Positions 19,704 to 28,884 of a stretch of DNA of 64,000 bases are shown piece after piece. Below the pieces are notes generated by a model, which was not told where the DNA came from, made no database searches, and saw only the letters and a program-made list of their open reading frames with translations. Position 1 is the stretch's first letter; each line of letters opens with the position of its first letter. Both the position numbers and the translations under genes were made by a program. Source of the DNA: Actinomadura citrea (GTDB lineage Bacteria; Actinomycetota; Actinomycetes; Streptosporangiales; Streptosporangiaceae); assembly GCF_013409045.1 (NCBI RefSeq), contig NZ_JACCBT010000001.1:8286669-8350668 (forward strand), given 5' to 3'.

Positions 19704-20852
19704 CTAGGAGAGGACGGTGAGCTCGGAGGCGAGCCACTTGCCGTCCTCCTTGACCATCGTCAGCTTGATGCGCAGCGGCTCGGGCAGGCGCTGCTGCTTG
19801 TCGCCCTTGGTCGCCGACGACCGGTTGGCGTAGACGAGCGCCACGACCTTCTCGGGGGTCGCGCTCACGACGCCGACCTTCATCACGGTCGTGTTGGAGA
19901 CGGCCTGCTGCTGGACGGCGACGGTCTTGAGCTGCTGGGCGAGCTTGTCGTACTGGGTGTGCAGCTTGCCCGTCGTGGTCGCGGACGCGGCCTTCAGGTC
20001 GGTGTCCAGCGTCTGGTAGTCGTACGAGGACAGCTTCTGGGCCGCGCGGGACGCCGCGAAGGACGCCTCCTTGGACGCCTGCTCGGTCGCGTTCTGCTCG
20101 CGGACCTTCAACGCCAGCGCCGTGGTGCCGGCCGCGAGCGCGATCGCCAGGACGACCAGGACGGCGATGACGGTCGACCTGCCGCCCAGCCGGGACCGGC
20201 CTGCCGGCTCGTCGTCGTCCTCGTCCTCGTCGGCCTCGGAGTCCTCGCCACCCTCGGTGTCCTCGTCGGTCGCCTTGGGGGGCTTCTTGAGGTTCAGACG
20301 CCTGGTCCTGGCGGCCTTGGCAGGCTTCGCGTCCTCGGCGTCTTCCTCGACCTCGGCGTCTTCTTCAGCCTCGGCGTCTTCCTCCGCCTCGGCGGCCTTG
20401 GTGCTCGCGGCACTCTTGCCCGCCTTGGTCGTCTTTCCGGCCTTGGTCGTCTTGGCGGTCGCGGCGGCCTTGGTGGTCGCGGCGGCCTTGGTGGTCTTGG
20501 TCGTCCTGACGGCCTTCGCGTCGACGTCGGACGTGGTCTCGTCCTCTTCGACGTTCACGTCGTCGTCGACGACGGCCTCGGCGTCCGCATCGGCTGCTGA
20601 GTCCACCTCTGCGGCGTCGACGTCATCGGGTGTGACTTCGGGCGCCTTCCGACCACGACGGGGCTTCTTGGGGGATTTGAGGGCCTTCGGAGTCTCCTCC
20701 GGCTCCTCGTCCGCCTCGGCGGCGGCCGCCTCGTCCGCAGCGATCTGGGCGAGCCGCGCGGCCTCCCGGGCCTTCGCGGCGGCCTCCTCCGCCAGGCGCG
20801 CCGCCTCGGCGGCCTCCTCGGCCCTGGCCGCTCGATCCGCCTTGATCGTCAC
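19704..20852 (-). CDS. Mce-associated membrane protein with long charged cytosolic domain
   Basis: A 382-residue protein at the end of the mce operon. Residues 1-55 are an Ala/Glu-rich helix (coiled-coil-like), about 56-225 are low-complexity Ala/Lys/Thr and Asp/Glu blocks, then one membrane segment (STVIAVLVVLAIALAAGTTAL). The last 130 residues form the conserved extracytoplasmic part shared with Mce-associated proteins, ending GKWLASELTVLS. Such proteins stabilise or complete Mce importers in mycobacteria. GTG 20850-20852 overlaps the preceding stop by four bases. The DNA of the low-complexity part is itself repetitive. Confidence 0.8.
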   Translation of the reverse strand: MTIKADRAARAEEAAEAARLAEEAAAKAREAARLAQIAADEAAAAEADEEPEETPKALKSPKKPRRGRKAPEVTPDDVDAAEVDSAADADAEAVVDDDVNVEEDETTSDVDAKAVRTTKTTKAAATTKAAATAKTTKAGKTTKAGKSAASTKAAEAEEDAEAEEDAEVEEDAEDAKPAKAARTRRLNLKKPPKATDEDTEGGEDSEADEDEDDDEPAGRSRLGGRSTVIAVLVVLAIALAAGTTALALKVREQNATEQASKEASFAASRAAQKLSSYDYQTLDTDLKAASATTTGKLHTQYDKLAQQLKTVAVQQQAVSNTTVMKVGVVSATPEKVVALVYANRSSATKGDKQQRLPEPLRIKLTMVKEDGKWLASELTVLS

Positions 20853-21337
20853 GGGACAACCTCCAGTCCGGACACGAGCCAGCGCCCGTCGAGCCGCGTG
20901 AGGTCCATCTGGTACCGGTAGCCCTGCGGCGTGCCGTTCTGCACCTTGTCGTTGGTGACGGTCCCGGTGAGGGAGACCATCACCTCGGCGGAGTCGCCGT
21001 CGATGGAGACCAGCGCGGCGTCGACTTCACTGACCGTCGACTTGGCCTTGGCCTTGGTGATCTGCTGCATGAAGGCGTTCGACTGGCTGCCCAGCTTGTT
21101 CCGGAGGTCGCCGGTGGTGCCGCCCACGATGCGGTCCAGGTCGCGCTGGGCGGTGGCGGCGTCGAGCGACATCAGGTTGACGCCCATCTGGCGCGCCGAC
21201 TGGATCGCCTTCGCCTTCTGGTCGGCCTCGTCCTTGTTCCTGAGGGAGACCACGCCGAGCCAGCCGGACGCGATGGCGAGCCCCACCACGACGACGCCCA
21301 GCGCGATCGCGGTGATCAGGGGTAGACGGCGCCTCAT
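20849..21337 (-). CDS. Mce-associated membrane protein (short)
   Basis: A 162-residue single-pass protein: MRRRLPLITAIALGVVVVGLAIAS is an uncleaved signal anchor, and the rest is an outward-facing NTF2-like Mce-associated domain ending YRYQMDLTRLDGRWLVSGLEVVP. It has the same architecture as the next gene without the charged extension. Start 11 bases after the last Mce protein; its stop overlaps the following GTG. Presumed accessory subunit of the importer. Confidence 0.8.
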   Translation of the reverse strand: MRRRLPLITAIALGVVVVGLAIASGWLGVVSLRNKDEADQKAKAIQSARQMGVNLMSLDAATAQRDLDRIVGGTTGDLRNKLGSQSNAFMQQITKAKAKSTVSEVDAALVSIDGDSAEVMVSLTGTVTNDKVQNGTPQGYRYQMDLTRLDGRWLVSGLEVVP

Positions 21338-21347
21338 CGTGCCCGCC

Positions 21348-22832
21348 TCACTGGCTCAGCGGTCCGAGCAGGAGCCACTTCCACGAGGATTCCTCTCCCA
21401 ACTGGCGTGTACCGGCGCTGCGCGGCATGACGTATCGCTTGCCATCGGGGCCGTAGACCGCACCCGTCGTTGGATCGTATCCAGCGAATTCGACTGAACC
21501 GGCCGGATACGACAGGTACAGGTTTCCGTTCGCGAGCTGGCCCGTCGGGGCGGCCGCGGCCTTCGCCTTGGTCTTGCCGGAGCCCTTGGCGTCCGTCTTG
21601 CCGCCGTCGCCGTCACCGCCGTCCCCGTCGCCGTTGTCGCGGGTGCCGTACGCGCCGCCCTCGGGGAACCCCGCGCCGGTGGTGGCGCCCGGGGGGACCT
21701 GCGGGAAGGGCGCGATGGCGTCGCGCGGGAAGTTGCGGGAACCGCGGACGGACGTGGGCGCGTCGTGGGGCGCCTTGCAGCCGACGTCCAGGCGCGGCTT
21801 CTTCTTCGAGGTGTCCTGCGGCCAGCGGTGCTTGACCTTCTCGTAGCCCTCGGTGCAGGCGGGCGGCGCGTCGATGTTGAGGTCGAGGCCCAGGTGCTGG
21901 GTCCCGTCGCCGGGCGTGACGGTGAACGCGCCCGCGACCGTCACCGGGTAGAGGATGAACAGCGACCGCAGGCCGGCCTTGCGGGACGCGATGACCTGGC
22001 CGGTGGTGGTGAGGTTGGCCAGCAGGACGGGCAGCGTCGGCGCGAGCTGGTTGATGGCCTGGTGGGTCTCGTTCACCGCGCCCGGCGCGTTCTCGATGGT
22101 CTTGCGCAGCGCCGGGTCGTCGTTGCGGAGCGAGCTGGTCAGCGCGTTCAGGTTGCGGGCGAATCCCTGGATGTTGGCGGCCTGGCCGCGCTGGGTGTCC
22201 AGGACGGTCACGCTGTTGTTCAGCAGCCGCTCGGTGTCGGGATAGGCCTCGTTGGCGGTCTTCAGCAGCCGGTCGGTATCGTCCAGGATCGACTGCAGGT
22301 CCGAGGCGGAGCCGGAGAACGCCTTGTCCAGCTCGTCCACGATGACGCCGAGGTCCTTGGTGCTCACCGAGCCGACGAGGGAGTCGACGTTGCGCAGCAG
22401 CTCGGCGGTGGACACCGGCAGCGTGGTGCGGCTCCGCGGGATGGTGTACGGGTCGCCCTGGTCCAGGAAGGGCCCGGACTTCGTGGTGGGCTCCAGGTCG
22501 ACGTACTGCTCGCCGACCGCCGACCGGTTCGCCACGACGGCCTTGGTGCCCTCGCGCGGGATCCGCTTGCCGCGCTCCAGCAGCAGCTTGACGCGGATGC
22601 CGTCCTTGGTCAGCTCGATGGGGCCGACGCGCCCGACCGGGACGCCCCGGTAGGTGACCTCGGCGTTGGTGAACACGCCGCCGGAGTCGGTCAGGTCGAC
22701 ATAGGCGATGTACTGCTTGCCGAGCAGGTCGCGGCCGATGCCGATGTAGTTGACCGAGACGATCGCCACGCCGACGACGGTGATGACCGCGAAGGCGATG
22801 AGCTGGACGATGACGCCGCGCTTGAGGATCAC
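21348..22832 (-). CDS. mceF: Mce-family substrate-binding protein, sixth (MceF-like)
   Basis: A 494-residue Mce protein. It has an N-terminal anchor (VQLIAFAVITVVGVAIV), then the MCE beta-barrel domain (about residues 38-115; GGVFTNAEVTYRGVPVGRVG is its signature), and a long helical region that builds the central lipid channel. The tail is Gly/Asp/Lys-rich (about 395-440) before an ordered end. By family knowledge six different Mce proteins form a heterohexamer spanning the periplasm. GTG 22830-22832 overlaps the preceding lipoprotein gene by four bases. Confidence 0.9.
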   Translation of the reverse strand: MILKRGVIVQLIAFAVITVVGVAIVSVNYIGIGRDLLGKQYIAYVDLTDSGGVFTNAEVTYRGVPVGRVGPIELTKDGIRVKLLLERGKRIPREGTKAVVANRSAVGEQYVDLEPTTKSGPFLDQGDPYTIPRSRTTLPVSTAELLRNVDSLVGSVSTKDLGVIVDELDKAFSGSASDLQSILDDTDRLLKTANEAYPDTERLLNNSVTVLDTQRGQAANIQGFARNLNALTSSLRNDDPALRKTIENAPGAVNETHQAINQLAPTLPVLLANLTTTGQVIASRKAGLRSLFILYPVTVAGAFTVTPGDGTQHLGLDLNIDAPPACTEGYEKVKHRWPQDTSKKKPRLDVGCKAPHDAPTSVRGSRNFPRDAIAPFPQVPPGATTGAGFPEGGAYGTRDNGDGDGGDGDGGKTDAKGSGKTKAKAAAAPTGQLANGNLYLSYPAGSVEFAGYDPTTGAVYGPDGKRYVMPRSAGTRQLGEESSWKWLLLGPLSQ

Positions 22833-24181
22833 GAGAGGCCCCCCGTCATCAGGGTCCGCAGACCGCCGTCACCGGGGTCGGGGGCGAGCGCGCCCGGCCG
22901 TCCCTGGTCGTTCGTGCCGGCCGGCTTCCCCGGGGTCTGTGTGGTGCCGCCGGGAAGGCCGGGCAGCCCGCCCTGCCCCGTGCCGCCCTGGCCGCCGCCC
23001 GGTGTCTGCGGCAGGACGCCCAGCGGGGAGTCCGGCAGCGTCACGTTCGGGACCTGGAGCATGCCGCGCATCTGCTTGCCGCTGCCGAGCAGCCCTTCCA
23101 GGTCGGTGCCGCCGAGCAGGTTCTGCGCGATGGACTCGAAGTCCAGGTCGACGGTCAGCCTCACGTTGCCGTAGTCGCCCGCGATGACGTTCTCGAACGT
23201 GGAGGGGAACGGGAAGGTGATCAGCGTCTCCAGCGACTTCGGCAGGTCGGAGCCGGCCTTGTTGAGATTGCGCAGGATCGTGTCGAGGTCCCGCAGGTTG
23301 GCCAGCATGTCGGCCTTGGACTGGTTGATCACGTACGTGGTGGTGCGGCTGAGCTTGTTCAGCGCGACCAGCATCTTGGTGAGGTCGGCGCGGTTCCGGT
23401 TGAGGACGGCGATCGCGGGCCCGGTCTCGTCGATGGTGTCCTGGATCGTCTTGCGCTCGTCGGACAGCTTGCCGGTCAGCCGGTCGATGCTGTCCAGCGC
23501 CCGGGTGATCGCGGCGCGGTTCTGGTCCAGCGTCCCGGCGAAGGTGTTCACCCGCTGCAGCACCGACTTGATCGTGGACTCCCGGCCGCCCATCGTGGCC
23601 TGCAGCTCGCGGCTGATCGTGGAGACCTGCTCCAGGCCGCCGCCGTTCAGCAGCAGCGACATCGCCGACAGCACCTCTTCGATCTCGGTGCCGCGGGACG
23701 TGCGGTTCAGCGGGATCAGGTCGTCGTCGGCGAGCTCCCCGACCGGCGCCTCGTTCTTCGGCGGTTCGAGCTGGACGAACTTCTCGCCGAGCAGGCTGGT
23801 CTGGCTGACGGTCGCGATCGCGTTGTCGGGAAGCTTGACGTCCCCGCGGAACTTGACCGTGACGACGGCGTGCCAGCCGCCCCCCTGCCCCTGCCCGCCC
23901 GGCTCGCCGGCCAGCTCGATCTTCTCGACCTTGCCCACCGACACGTCGTTGACCTTGACCGCCGACTGCGGGACGAGGTCCAGCACGTTCGCGAACTCGA
24001 TCTTCACGGTGCGCGGGTGCGGGCCGAGGTCGGGCCCGCCGGGCAGCGGCAGCGACTCCACGCCGTTGAACGAGCAGCCCGACAGGGCCGTCACGCCCGC
24101 GAGCGCGGCGGCGCCGAGCAGCCGCGCCCTGCCCCGCGACCGTGCGCCCGTCGACCGTGTACTGATCGACCGCCTGCTCAT
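22829..24181 (-). CDS. mceE: Mce-family lipoprotein, fifth (MceE/LprK-like)
   Basis: A 450-residue Mce protein with a lipoprotein signal: basic N-terminus, then LLGAAALAGVTALSGC with lipobox LSGC, as expected for the MceE position. The MCE domain follows (TVKIEFANVLDLVPQSAVKV...VGKVEKIEL) and then helical segments. The C-terminal 60 residues are Gly/Pro/Gln-rich (TPGGGQGGTG). ATG 24179-24181 was chosen because it overlaps the preceding TGA (ATGA) and starts the signal peptide; the longer frame upstream is not signal-like. Confidence 0.92.
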   Translation of the reverse strand: MSRRSISTRSTGARSRGRARLLGAAALAGVTALSGCSFNGVESLPLPGGPDLGPHPRTVKIEFANVLDLVPQSAVKVNDVSVGKVEKIELAGEPGGQGQGGGWHAVVTVKFRGDVKLPDNAIATVSQTSLLGEKFVQLEPPKNEAPVGELADDDLIPLNRTSRGTEIEEVLSAMSLLLNGGGLEQVSTISRELQATMGGRESTIKSVLQRVNTFAGTLDQNRAAITRALDSIDRLTGKLSDERKTIQDTIDETGPAIAVLNRNRADLTKMLVALNKLSRTTTYVINQSKADMLANLRDLDTILRNLNKAGSDLPKSLETLITFPFPSTFENVIAGDYGNVRLTVDLDFESIAQNLLGGTDLEGLLGSGKQMRGMLQVPNVTLPDSPLGVLPQTPGGGQGGTGQGGLPGLPGGTTQTPGKPAGTNDQGRPGALAPDPGDGGLRTLMTGGLS

Positions 24182-25455
24182 CGGCCACCTCCAGGCAGCA
24201 GTGCCGTGATGTCCGTGGGCTTCTTCTGGGTCCCGGTCGCCGCGGTCTTGTTCGTGGTGCTCGTCTTGCCGGACCCGCCGGACCTGCCCCGCGGTCCGTA
24301 GGCGTCCGGCGGGACGGGGACCGGGTCGTAGTGCGTGGTCAGTGCGGTGATCCAGGAAAGGTCCAGGCCGAACCCGGTCAGCGCCTTGCCGATCCCGTTG
24401 TAGGGCGTGACGAAGTCGAGGCACTCCTTGGCGGGCGTGCCCACCGAGTACGCCAGCGAGCAGATCCAGTCGGCCAGGTTGTGGAACTGGCGGAAGTTGT
24501 CGCGGGTGTGGATCGTGCCGCTGATCGGGTCGTAGGCGCGGGCCAGGTTGTTGACCGCCAGCGGGCCTGCGGTGAGGATCTCGGTGAGCGCGCCCTTCTC
24601 CTTCACCAGCACTCCGGTGATCTGCGCGAGCTGCCGGACGTTGGAGGCCAGCTCGGTGCGGTTGCCCTTGACGAACCGCTGCACGTTCTTCAGCGTCGGG
24701 GCCAGGGTGTTGAGGGCCGCGCTCAGCTCCTCCTTCTCCCCCGCGAGCTGCCCGGAGACGCCGTTGAGGTGCCCGGAGAACGACTTGATCTGCTGGTCGT
24801 TGGCCTTCATCGCGTCGGTGATGATCCGCAGGTTCTTGATCGTCTCGGCCACGTCGCCGCGGTCGGTGCTCAGCGTGCTGAGCGCCTTGGACGCGTCGGC
24901 GATCGTCTGCCGGATGTCCTCGCCCTGCCCGTCCAGGTTCGCCGCGCCGACCTGCAGCAGCCGCGACAGCGAGCCCTGCTCGCCGTTCGCGCCGGGCGCG
25001 TTCGCGCCCTGCGGGCCGAGCGCCTTGGACAGCTCGTTCAGGCTCCCGCCGACCTCGTCGACCTCGACCGGCACCGCGGTGCGGTTCGTGCCCAGCGTCG
25101 CCCCGTCGGCGAGGACGGCGCCGCCCTTGTAGACGGGCGTGATCTGGATGTAGCGGTCGGAGACGAGGGTCTGGTTGACGATCACGGCCTGCGCGCCCGC
25201 GGGGACCTTGTACTTCGCGTCGTAGCTCAGCTCGACCTTCACCGCGTCGCCGACGGGCTCGACGCCCGTGACCTCGCCGACGGGGATACCGAGGATGCGG
25301 ACGTCCGCGCCCTTGTACAGGCCGACCGCCTTGGTGAAGTACGCCGTCATGTGGCGCTGCTTCGGCTCCTGGAGGACCAGCAGGAGCACGGCGGCCAGCA
25401 CCGCGACGGCGAGGATCGCGCCGCCCAGGCGGAGGATGCTCGTGGAGTTACGCAC
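24178..25455 (-). CDS. mceD: Mce-family protein, fourth (MceD-like)
   Basis: A 425-residue Mce protein. A signal anchor (LRLGGAILAVAVLAAVLLLVL) is followed by the MCE domain with GLYKGADVRILGIPVGEV, the family hallmark, then long helices (about residues 150-310). The Cys pair ICSLAY...KECLDF may form a disulfide. A Ser/Thr/Lys-rich tail ends TDITALLPGGGR. GTG start, 15 bases after the mceC stop; its own stop overlaps mceE. Component of the lipid conduit. Confidence 0.92.
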   Translation of the reverse strand: MRNSTSILRLGGAILAVAVLAAVLLLVLQEPKQRHMTAYFTKAVGLYKGADVRILGIPVGEVTGVEPVGDAVKVELSYDAKYKVPAGAQAVIVNQTLVSDRYIQITPVYKGGAVLADGATLGTNRTAVPVEVDEVGGSLNELSKALGPQGANAPGANGEQGSLSRLLQVGAANLDGQGEDIRQTIADASKALSTLSTDRGDVAETIKNLRIITDAMKANDQQIKSFSGHLNGVSGQLAGEKEELSAALNTLAPTLKNVQRFVKGNRTELASNVRQLAQITGVLVKEKGALTEILTAGPLAVNNLARAYDPISGTIHTRDNFRQFHNLADWICSLAYSVGTPAKECLDFVTPYNGIGKALTGFGLDLSWITALTTHYDPVPVPPDAYGPRGRSGGSGKTSTTNKTAATGTQKKPTDITALLPGGGR

Positions 25456-25470
25456 TGGTGACCTGCCTGC

Positions 25471-26547
25471 TCACGGGAGGAAGGGCAACGGGTTGTCGCT
25501 GTTGCCGGTCTTGCCGGGGCCGGACGATCCGCCGCCCGGGCGGGCGCCCTGCTTGTTCGTCGTCGCGCCTCCGCCGGACGGGGGGTTCTGGATCGAGGCG
25601 GGGATCGGGATCAGGTTCTGGATCCACGAGTCGAACCAGCGGCCGGTGCCCGTCACGTCGGAGAACTGCCGGGCGAACGGCGCGAACAGCTGGAGGATCC
25701 GGTCCAGGTTGTTCTGGTTCTTCAGCAGGATCCGGTTGACCTTGGCCAGGTTGTCCAGCATCGGGCGCAACTGCTTGTCGTTCTCGTTGATCAGCGCGTT
25801 CACCTGCTGCGACAGGGTCACGGTGTTGATCAGCAGCTGGTGGATGACCTCGCGCCTGGCCTGCACCGCCTGGAGCACCTTGTCGCCGTCCTGGACGAGC
25901 TTGGCGAAGTCCTGGTTGCGGTCGGCGAGCAGCTTGGAGACGTCCTTGGCCTTGCCGGCCAGCTCGTGCAGCTCGTCGTCGCGGGACGCCACCGTGTTGG
26001 ACAGCCGGCGCAGCCCCTGCAGGGAGGCCCTGACCTCCTCCGGGGAGTTCTTGAAGGTGTCCGACAGCACGTCGAACGACTTGGCGACCTGCTGCACGTC
26101 GATCGCGCCGACGCGCTGGCTCAGCTCGCTGATCGCCGGGACGACCTCGAACGGGGTGTGCGTCCGCTCGATCGGGACGTTGCGGCCGAGCCTGCCGCGC
26201 CCGCGCGGGGTGAGCGCGAGGTAGTGCGCGCCGAGCACCGTCTTGATCTTGATGTCGGCCTCGGTGCGGTCGCCGAGCCGCACGCCGTCGTCGACCCGGA
26301 AGGTGACCTTGACGTGGTCGCCGTCCAGATCCAGCGCGGTGACCTTGCCGACCTTGACGCCCGCGATGCGGACCTCCTCGCCGGCCCGCAGCCCGGCCGC
26401 CTCCCGGAACGCGGCGGTGTGGGTGTTGCCGCCGGAGATGAACGGGATGTTCTCCAGGTTCATCGCCAGCACCACCAGCACGATGATGATCGCGAACGCG
26501 GAGAGCCCGATGGGGACCGGGTTGCGTTCCCGGAACGGGATCCTCAT
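25471..26547 (-). CDS. mceC: Mce-family protein, third (MceC-like)
   Basis: A 358-residue Mce protein: anchor (GLSAFAIIIVLVVLAMNL), MCE domain (AGLRAGEEVRIAGVKVGKV), helical channel region to about residue 285, then a C-terminal Gly/Ser/Pro tail. The ATG at 26545-26547 abuts the TAG of mceB with no spacing. It follows the usual MceA-F order by position. Confidence 0.92.
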   Translation of the reverse strand: MRIPFRERNPVPIGLSAFAIIIVLVVLAMNLENIPFISGGNTHTAAFREAAGLRAGEEVRIAGVKVGKVTALDLDGDHVKVTFRVDDGVRLGDRTEADIKIKTVLGAHYLALTPRGRGRLGRNVPIERTHTPFEVVPAISELSQRVGAIDVQQVAKSFDVLSDTFKNSPEEVRASLQGLRRLSNTVASRDDELHELAGKAKDVSKLLADRNQDFAKLVQDGDKVLQAVQARREVIHQLLINTVTLSQQVNALINENDKQLRPMLDNLAKVNRILLKNQNNLDRILQLFAPFARQFSDVTGTGRWFDSWIQNLIPIPASIQNPPSGGGATTNKQGARPGGGSSGPGKTGNSDNPLPFLP

Positions 26548-27579
26548 CTACTTGCACCTCGCGTTCTCGTTCACGATCGCCGGGGTCTGGTAGACCGGTC
26601 CGCCCGGCAGCCGCACCCGCGCGTCGAGGCCGCAGATGTACATGTTGAACCAGGAGCCGTAGGAGGAGATGTTCACCAGCCCCTCCAGCCGCTTCGGCGT
26701 CCGCTGCAGGCCCGCGTCGAGCTCCTTGCCGTTCGCGTCGAACGTGGCGGTGAGCTTGCGCAGCCCCGCGATGTCGTTGCGGATGTCCGGGCGGGCGTCG
26801 GCGAGCAGGTCCTGCGTGGTGCCGGTCAGCTCGTTGATCGCCGCCACCGAGTCGAAGATCGCCCTGCGGTCCCCCGAGACCCCGCTGACGAACCCGCGCA
26901 GGTCCGTGATCAGCTGGTTGACCTCGTCGTGCCGCTCGTCGATGGTGCCGAGCACGGTGTTCAGGTTGTCGATCACCTGGCCGATGACCTTGTCCCGGTC
27001 GGCGAGCGTGTTGGTCAGCGACGCGACGTGCGCGAGCAGGCTGTTGATCGTGCCGCCCTCGCCCTGGAGCACCTGGATGATCTGCATCGCGAGCGTGTTG
27101 ACGTCCTTGGGCTCCAGCGCGCGGAACAGCGGCCGGAACCCGTTGAACAGGGTCGTCAGGTCCAGCGCGGGCGTGGTCTGCGCGACCGGGATCGTCCCGC
27201 CCGGCCTGAGGTAGTCGTTGGCCTGCCCGGCGCCGTCGGTCAGCGCGAGGTACCGCTGGCCCATCAGGTTGCGGTACCGGATCTGCGCCTGGGTGGACGT
27301 GGGCAGCCCCGCCTTGAACACGTTCTCCTTCTGGAGGCTGAACGTCACCTCGGCCTTGTCGCCCCTGTACAGCTCGATGTGCTCGATCTGGCCGACCCGG
27401 ACGCCGGCGACGCGGACGTCGTCGTTGTCGAGCAGGCCCGTCACGTCCGAGAAGATCGCCTTGTAGGTGGTCGTCTCCCGGAACCGCATGTTGGAGATCG
27501 TCATCGCCAGCACACCGGTGGCCAGCGAGGTGACGACCACGAAGATCCCCAGCTTGATCGCCGCACTGGTCGTCCTCAC
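26548..27579 (-). CDS. mceB: Mce-family protein, second (MceB-like)
   Basis: A 343-residue Mce protein: MRTTSAAIKLGIFVVVTSLATGVLAM anchor region, MCE domain with DVTGLLDNDDVRVAGVRVGQI, helices, and a compact C-terminal part typical of MceB (SWFNMYICGLDARV), ending NENARCK with a Cys that may pair with that of YICG. Overlaps mceA by four bases. Confidence 0.92.
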   Translation of the reverse strand: MRTTSAAIKLGIFVVVTSLATGVLAMTISNMRFRETTTYKAIFSDVTGLLDNDDVRVAGVRVGQIEHIELYRGDKAEVTFSLQKENVFKAGLPTSTQAQIRYRNLMGQRYLALTDGAGQANDYLRPGGTIPVAQTTPALDLTTLFNGFRPLFRALEPKDVNTLAMQIIQVLQGEGGTINSLLAHVASLTNTLADRDKVIGQVIDNLNTVLGTIDERHDEVNQLITDLRGFVSGVSGDRRAIFDSVAAINELTGTTQDLLADARPDIRNDIAGLRKLTATFDANGKELDAGLQRTPKRLEGLVNISSYGSWFNMYICGLDARVRLPGGPVYQTPAIVNENARCK

Positions 27580-28880
27580 TTGACCGTCACCACCGATCCG
27601 TCGGCCAGCAGCGGCCCGAACATCAGCGCGGCGACGTCGGACAGCTGGTCGGCGCGGGTCCGCGTCACCGGGCCGAGCACGTTCTTGATCTTGTCCTTCT
27701 CGCTCATCGAGCCCGGGTCCACGAAGACGTTCGACAGCGCCCGGCCGCGGCTCCCGCCGCCGTTCGGGTCATCGGGGTTCTTCCACCACAGGTCGTCCTG
27801 CGTGCCGTCCAGCGCGAGGTAGGTCGGGGACGGGACCTTGGGGTTCGGCAGCCCGTAGCAGCGCGGGTCGCGCTGGTCCTTGGCCTCCGGCTTGTCCAGC
27901 GGGTACTTGTAGCCCGGCACGGGCTTGACGATCTCGACCGTCAGGTTGAAGGTCTTGGACCCGTTGCCGCCGGCCACCCGCTGGGACTCCGGCTTGAGCT
28001 TCATCAGCCCGGCGAACACGCACGGCAGCGACGGCGAGTAGCGGGCGATCAGGTCCAGCCCGTCCCGGTTCGCGATGTTGAAGCCGATGATCTTCGGGGC
28101 GTTCTGCCGCATGAACACGTCGCCGTCCTGGGCCAGCGCGGTCGTCGCCGGGATCAGCTGCTCGATCGTCGCCTTCTTGTCGGTGATCGTCCTGCTGGTG
28201 ACGTTCAGGTTGCGGAGCGTCTGCAGCAGGTCGGGCGCCGCGGCGCTGTAGATGTCGGAGACGTCGGCCAGGGCGTTCAGGTCGTGCACCAGCGTGCCGA
28301 GCTGCGGATTGATCTTCCGCAGCAGCTCGTCGGCCTCCTCCAGGTTCCGGCCGATCTGGTCGCCGCGGCCCTGCAGCGCCGTCGCGAGGGCGTTCAGCGT
28401 CGCGTTCAGCTCCGCCGGCTTCACCGCCTGCAGCAGCGGGAGCAGGTCGTTCAGCACCTTGTCGATCTCGACGGCGGCCTGGGAGCGGTCCTGCTGGATC
28501 ACCTGGCCCGAGCGCAGCCCGAGCGGGCCCGCCTGCGCCGGGATCCCCAGGTCCACGTACTTCTCGCCGAACAGCGTCTTCGGCAGCAGCCGCGCCTGGA
28601 CGTTCCGCGGGATCAGCTTCGCCTTGCCCGGGTCCAGCGACAGGTGGAGCGTCGCTCCCTGCGCGTCGGCGTCGGTGCCGCGCACCTCTCCGACGATCAG
28701 GCCGCGGACCTTCACGTCCGAGTGCGGCAGCAGCTGCAGTCCCGCCCGCTCGCTCCGCACCTTCACTTCGAGCGTCGGCGTGAACGCCTTGTTGTACAGC
28801 GCCACGGTCAGCGCCAGCAGCAGGATGATCACGACGATCATCGACGTGCCGAGGACCCGGTAACGCAAACGCTCACTCAT
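27576..28880 (-). CDS. mceA: Mce-family protein, first (MceA-like)
   Basis: A 434-residue Mce protein encoded directly after the two permeases, the standard mceA position. An anchor (SMIVVIILLLALTVALYN) precedes the MCE domain (AGLQLLPHSDVKVRGLIVGEVRG) and helices to about residue 260. A large C-terminal domain has a Cys pair (SLPCVFAG; PRCYGLP). It ends near LLADGSVVTVK. ATG start, 4 bases after the yrbEB stop. Confidence 0.92.
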   Translation of the reverse strand: MSERLRYRVLGTSMIVVIILLLALTVALYNKAFTPTLEVKVRSERAGLQLLPHSDVKVRGLIVGEVRGTDADAQGATLHLSLDPGKAKLIPRNVQARLLPKTLFGEKYVDLGIPAQAGPLGLRSGQVIQQDRSQAAVEIDKVLNDLLPLLQAVKPAELNATLNALATALQGRGDQIGRNLEEADELLRKINPQLGTLVHDLNALADVSDIYSAAAPDLLQTLRNLNVTSRTITDKKATIEQLIPATTALAQDGDVFMRQNAPKIIGFNIANRDGLDLIARYSPSLPCVFAGLMKLKPESQRVAGGNGSKTFNLTVEIVKPVPGYKYPLDKPEAKDQRDPRCYGLPNPKVPSPTYLALDGTQDDLWWKNPDDPNGGGSRGRALSNVFVDPGSMSEKDKIKNVLGPVTRTRADQLSDVAALMFGPLLADGSVVTVK

Positions 28881-28884
28881 GTGG

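Noticed and set aside
19498..19737. Heptad-repeat protein frames on both strands
   Set aside because: They are the translation of the 21-bp tandem repeat; no ribosome site and both strands equally open.
25840..27822. 660-residue plus-strand frame across mceA-mceC
   Set aside because: Asp/Arg/Val-rich shadow antisense to three clear Mce genes.
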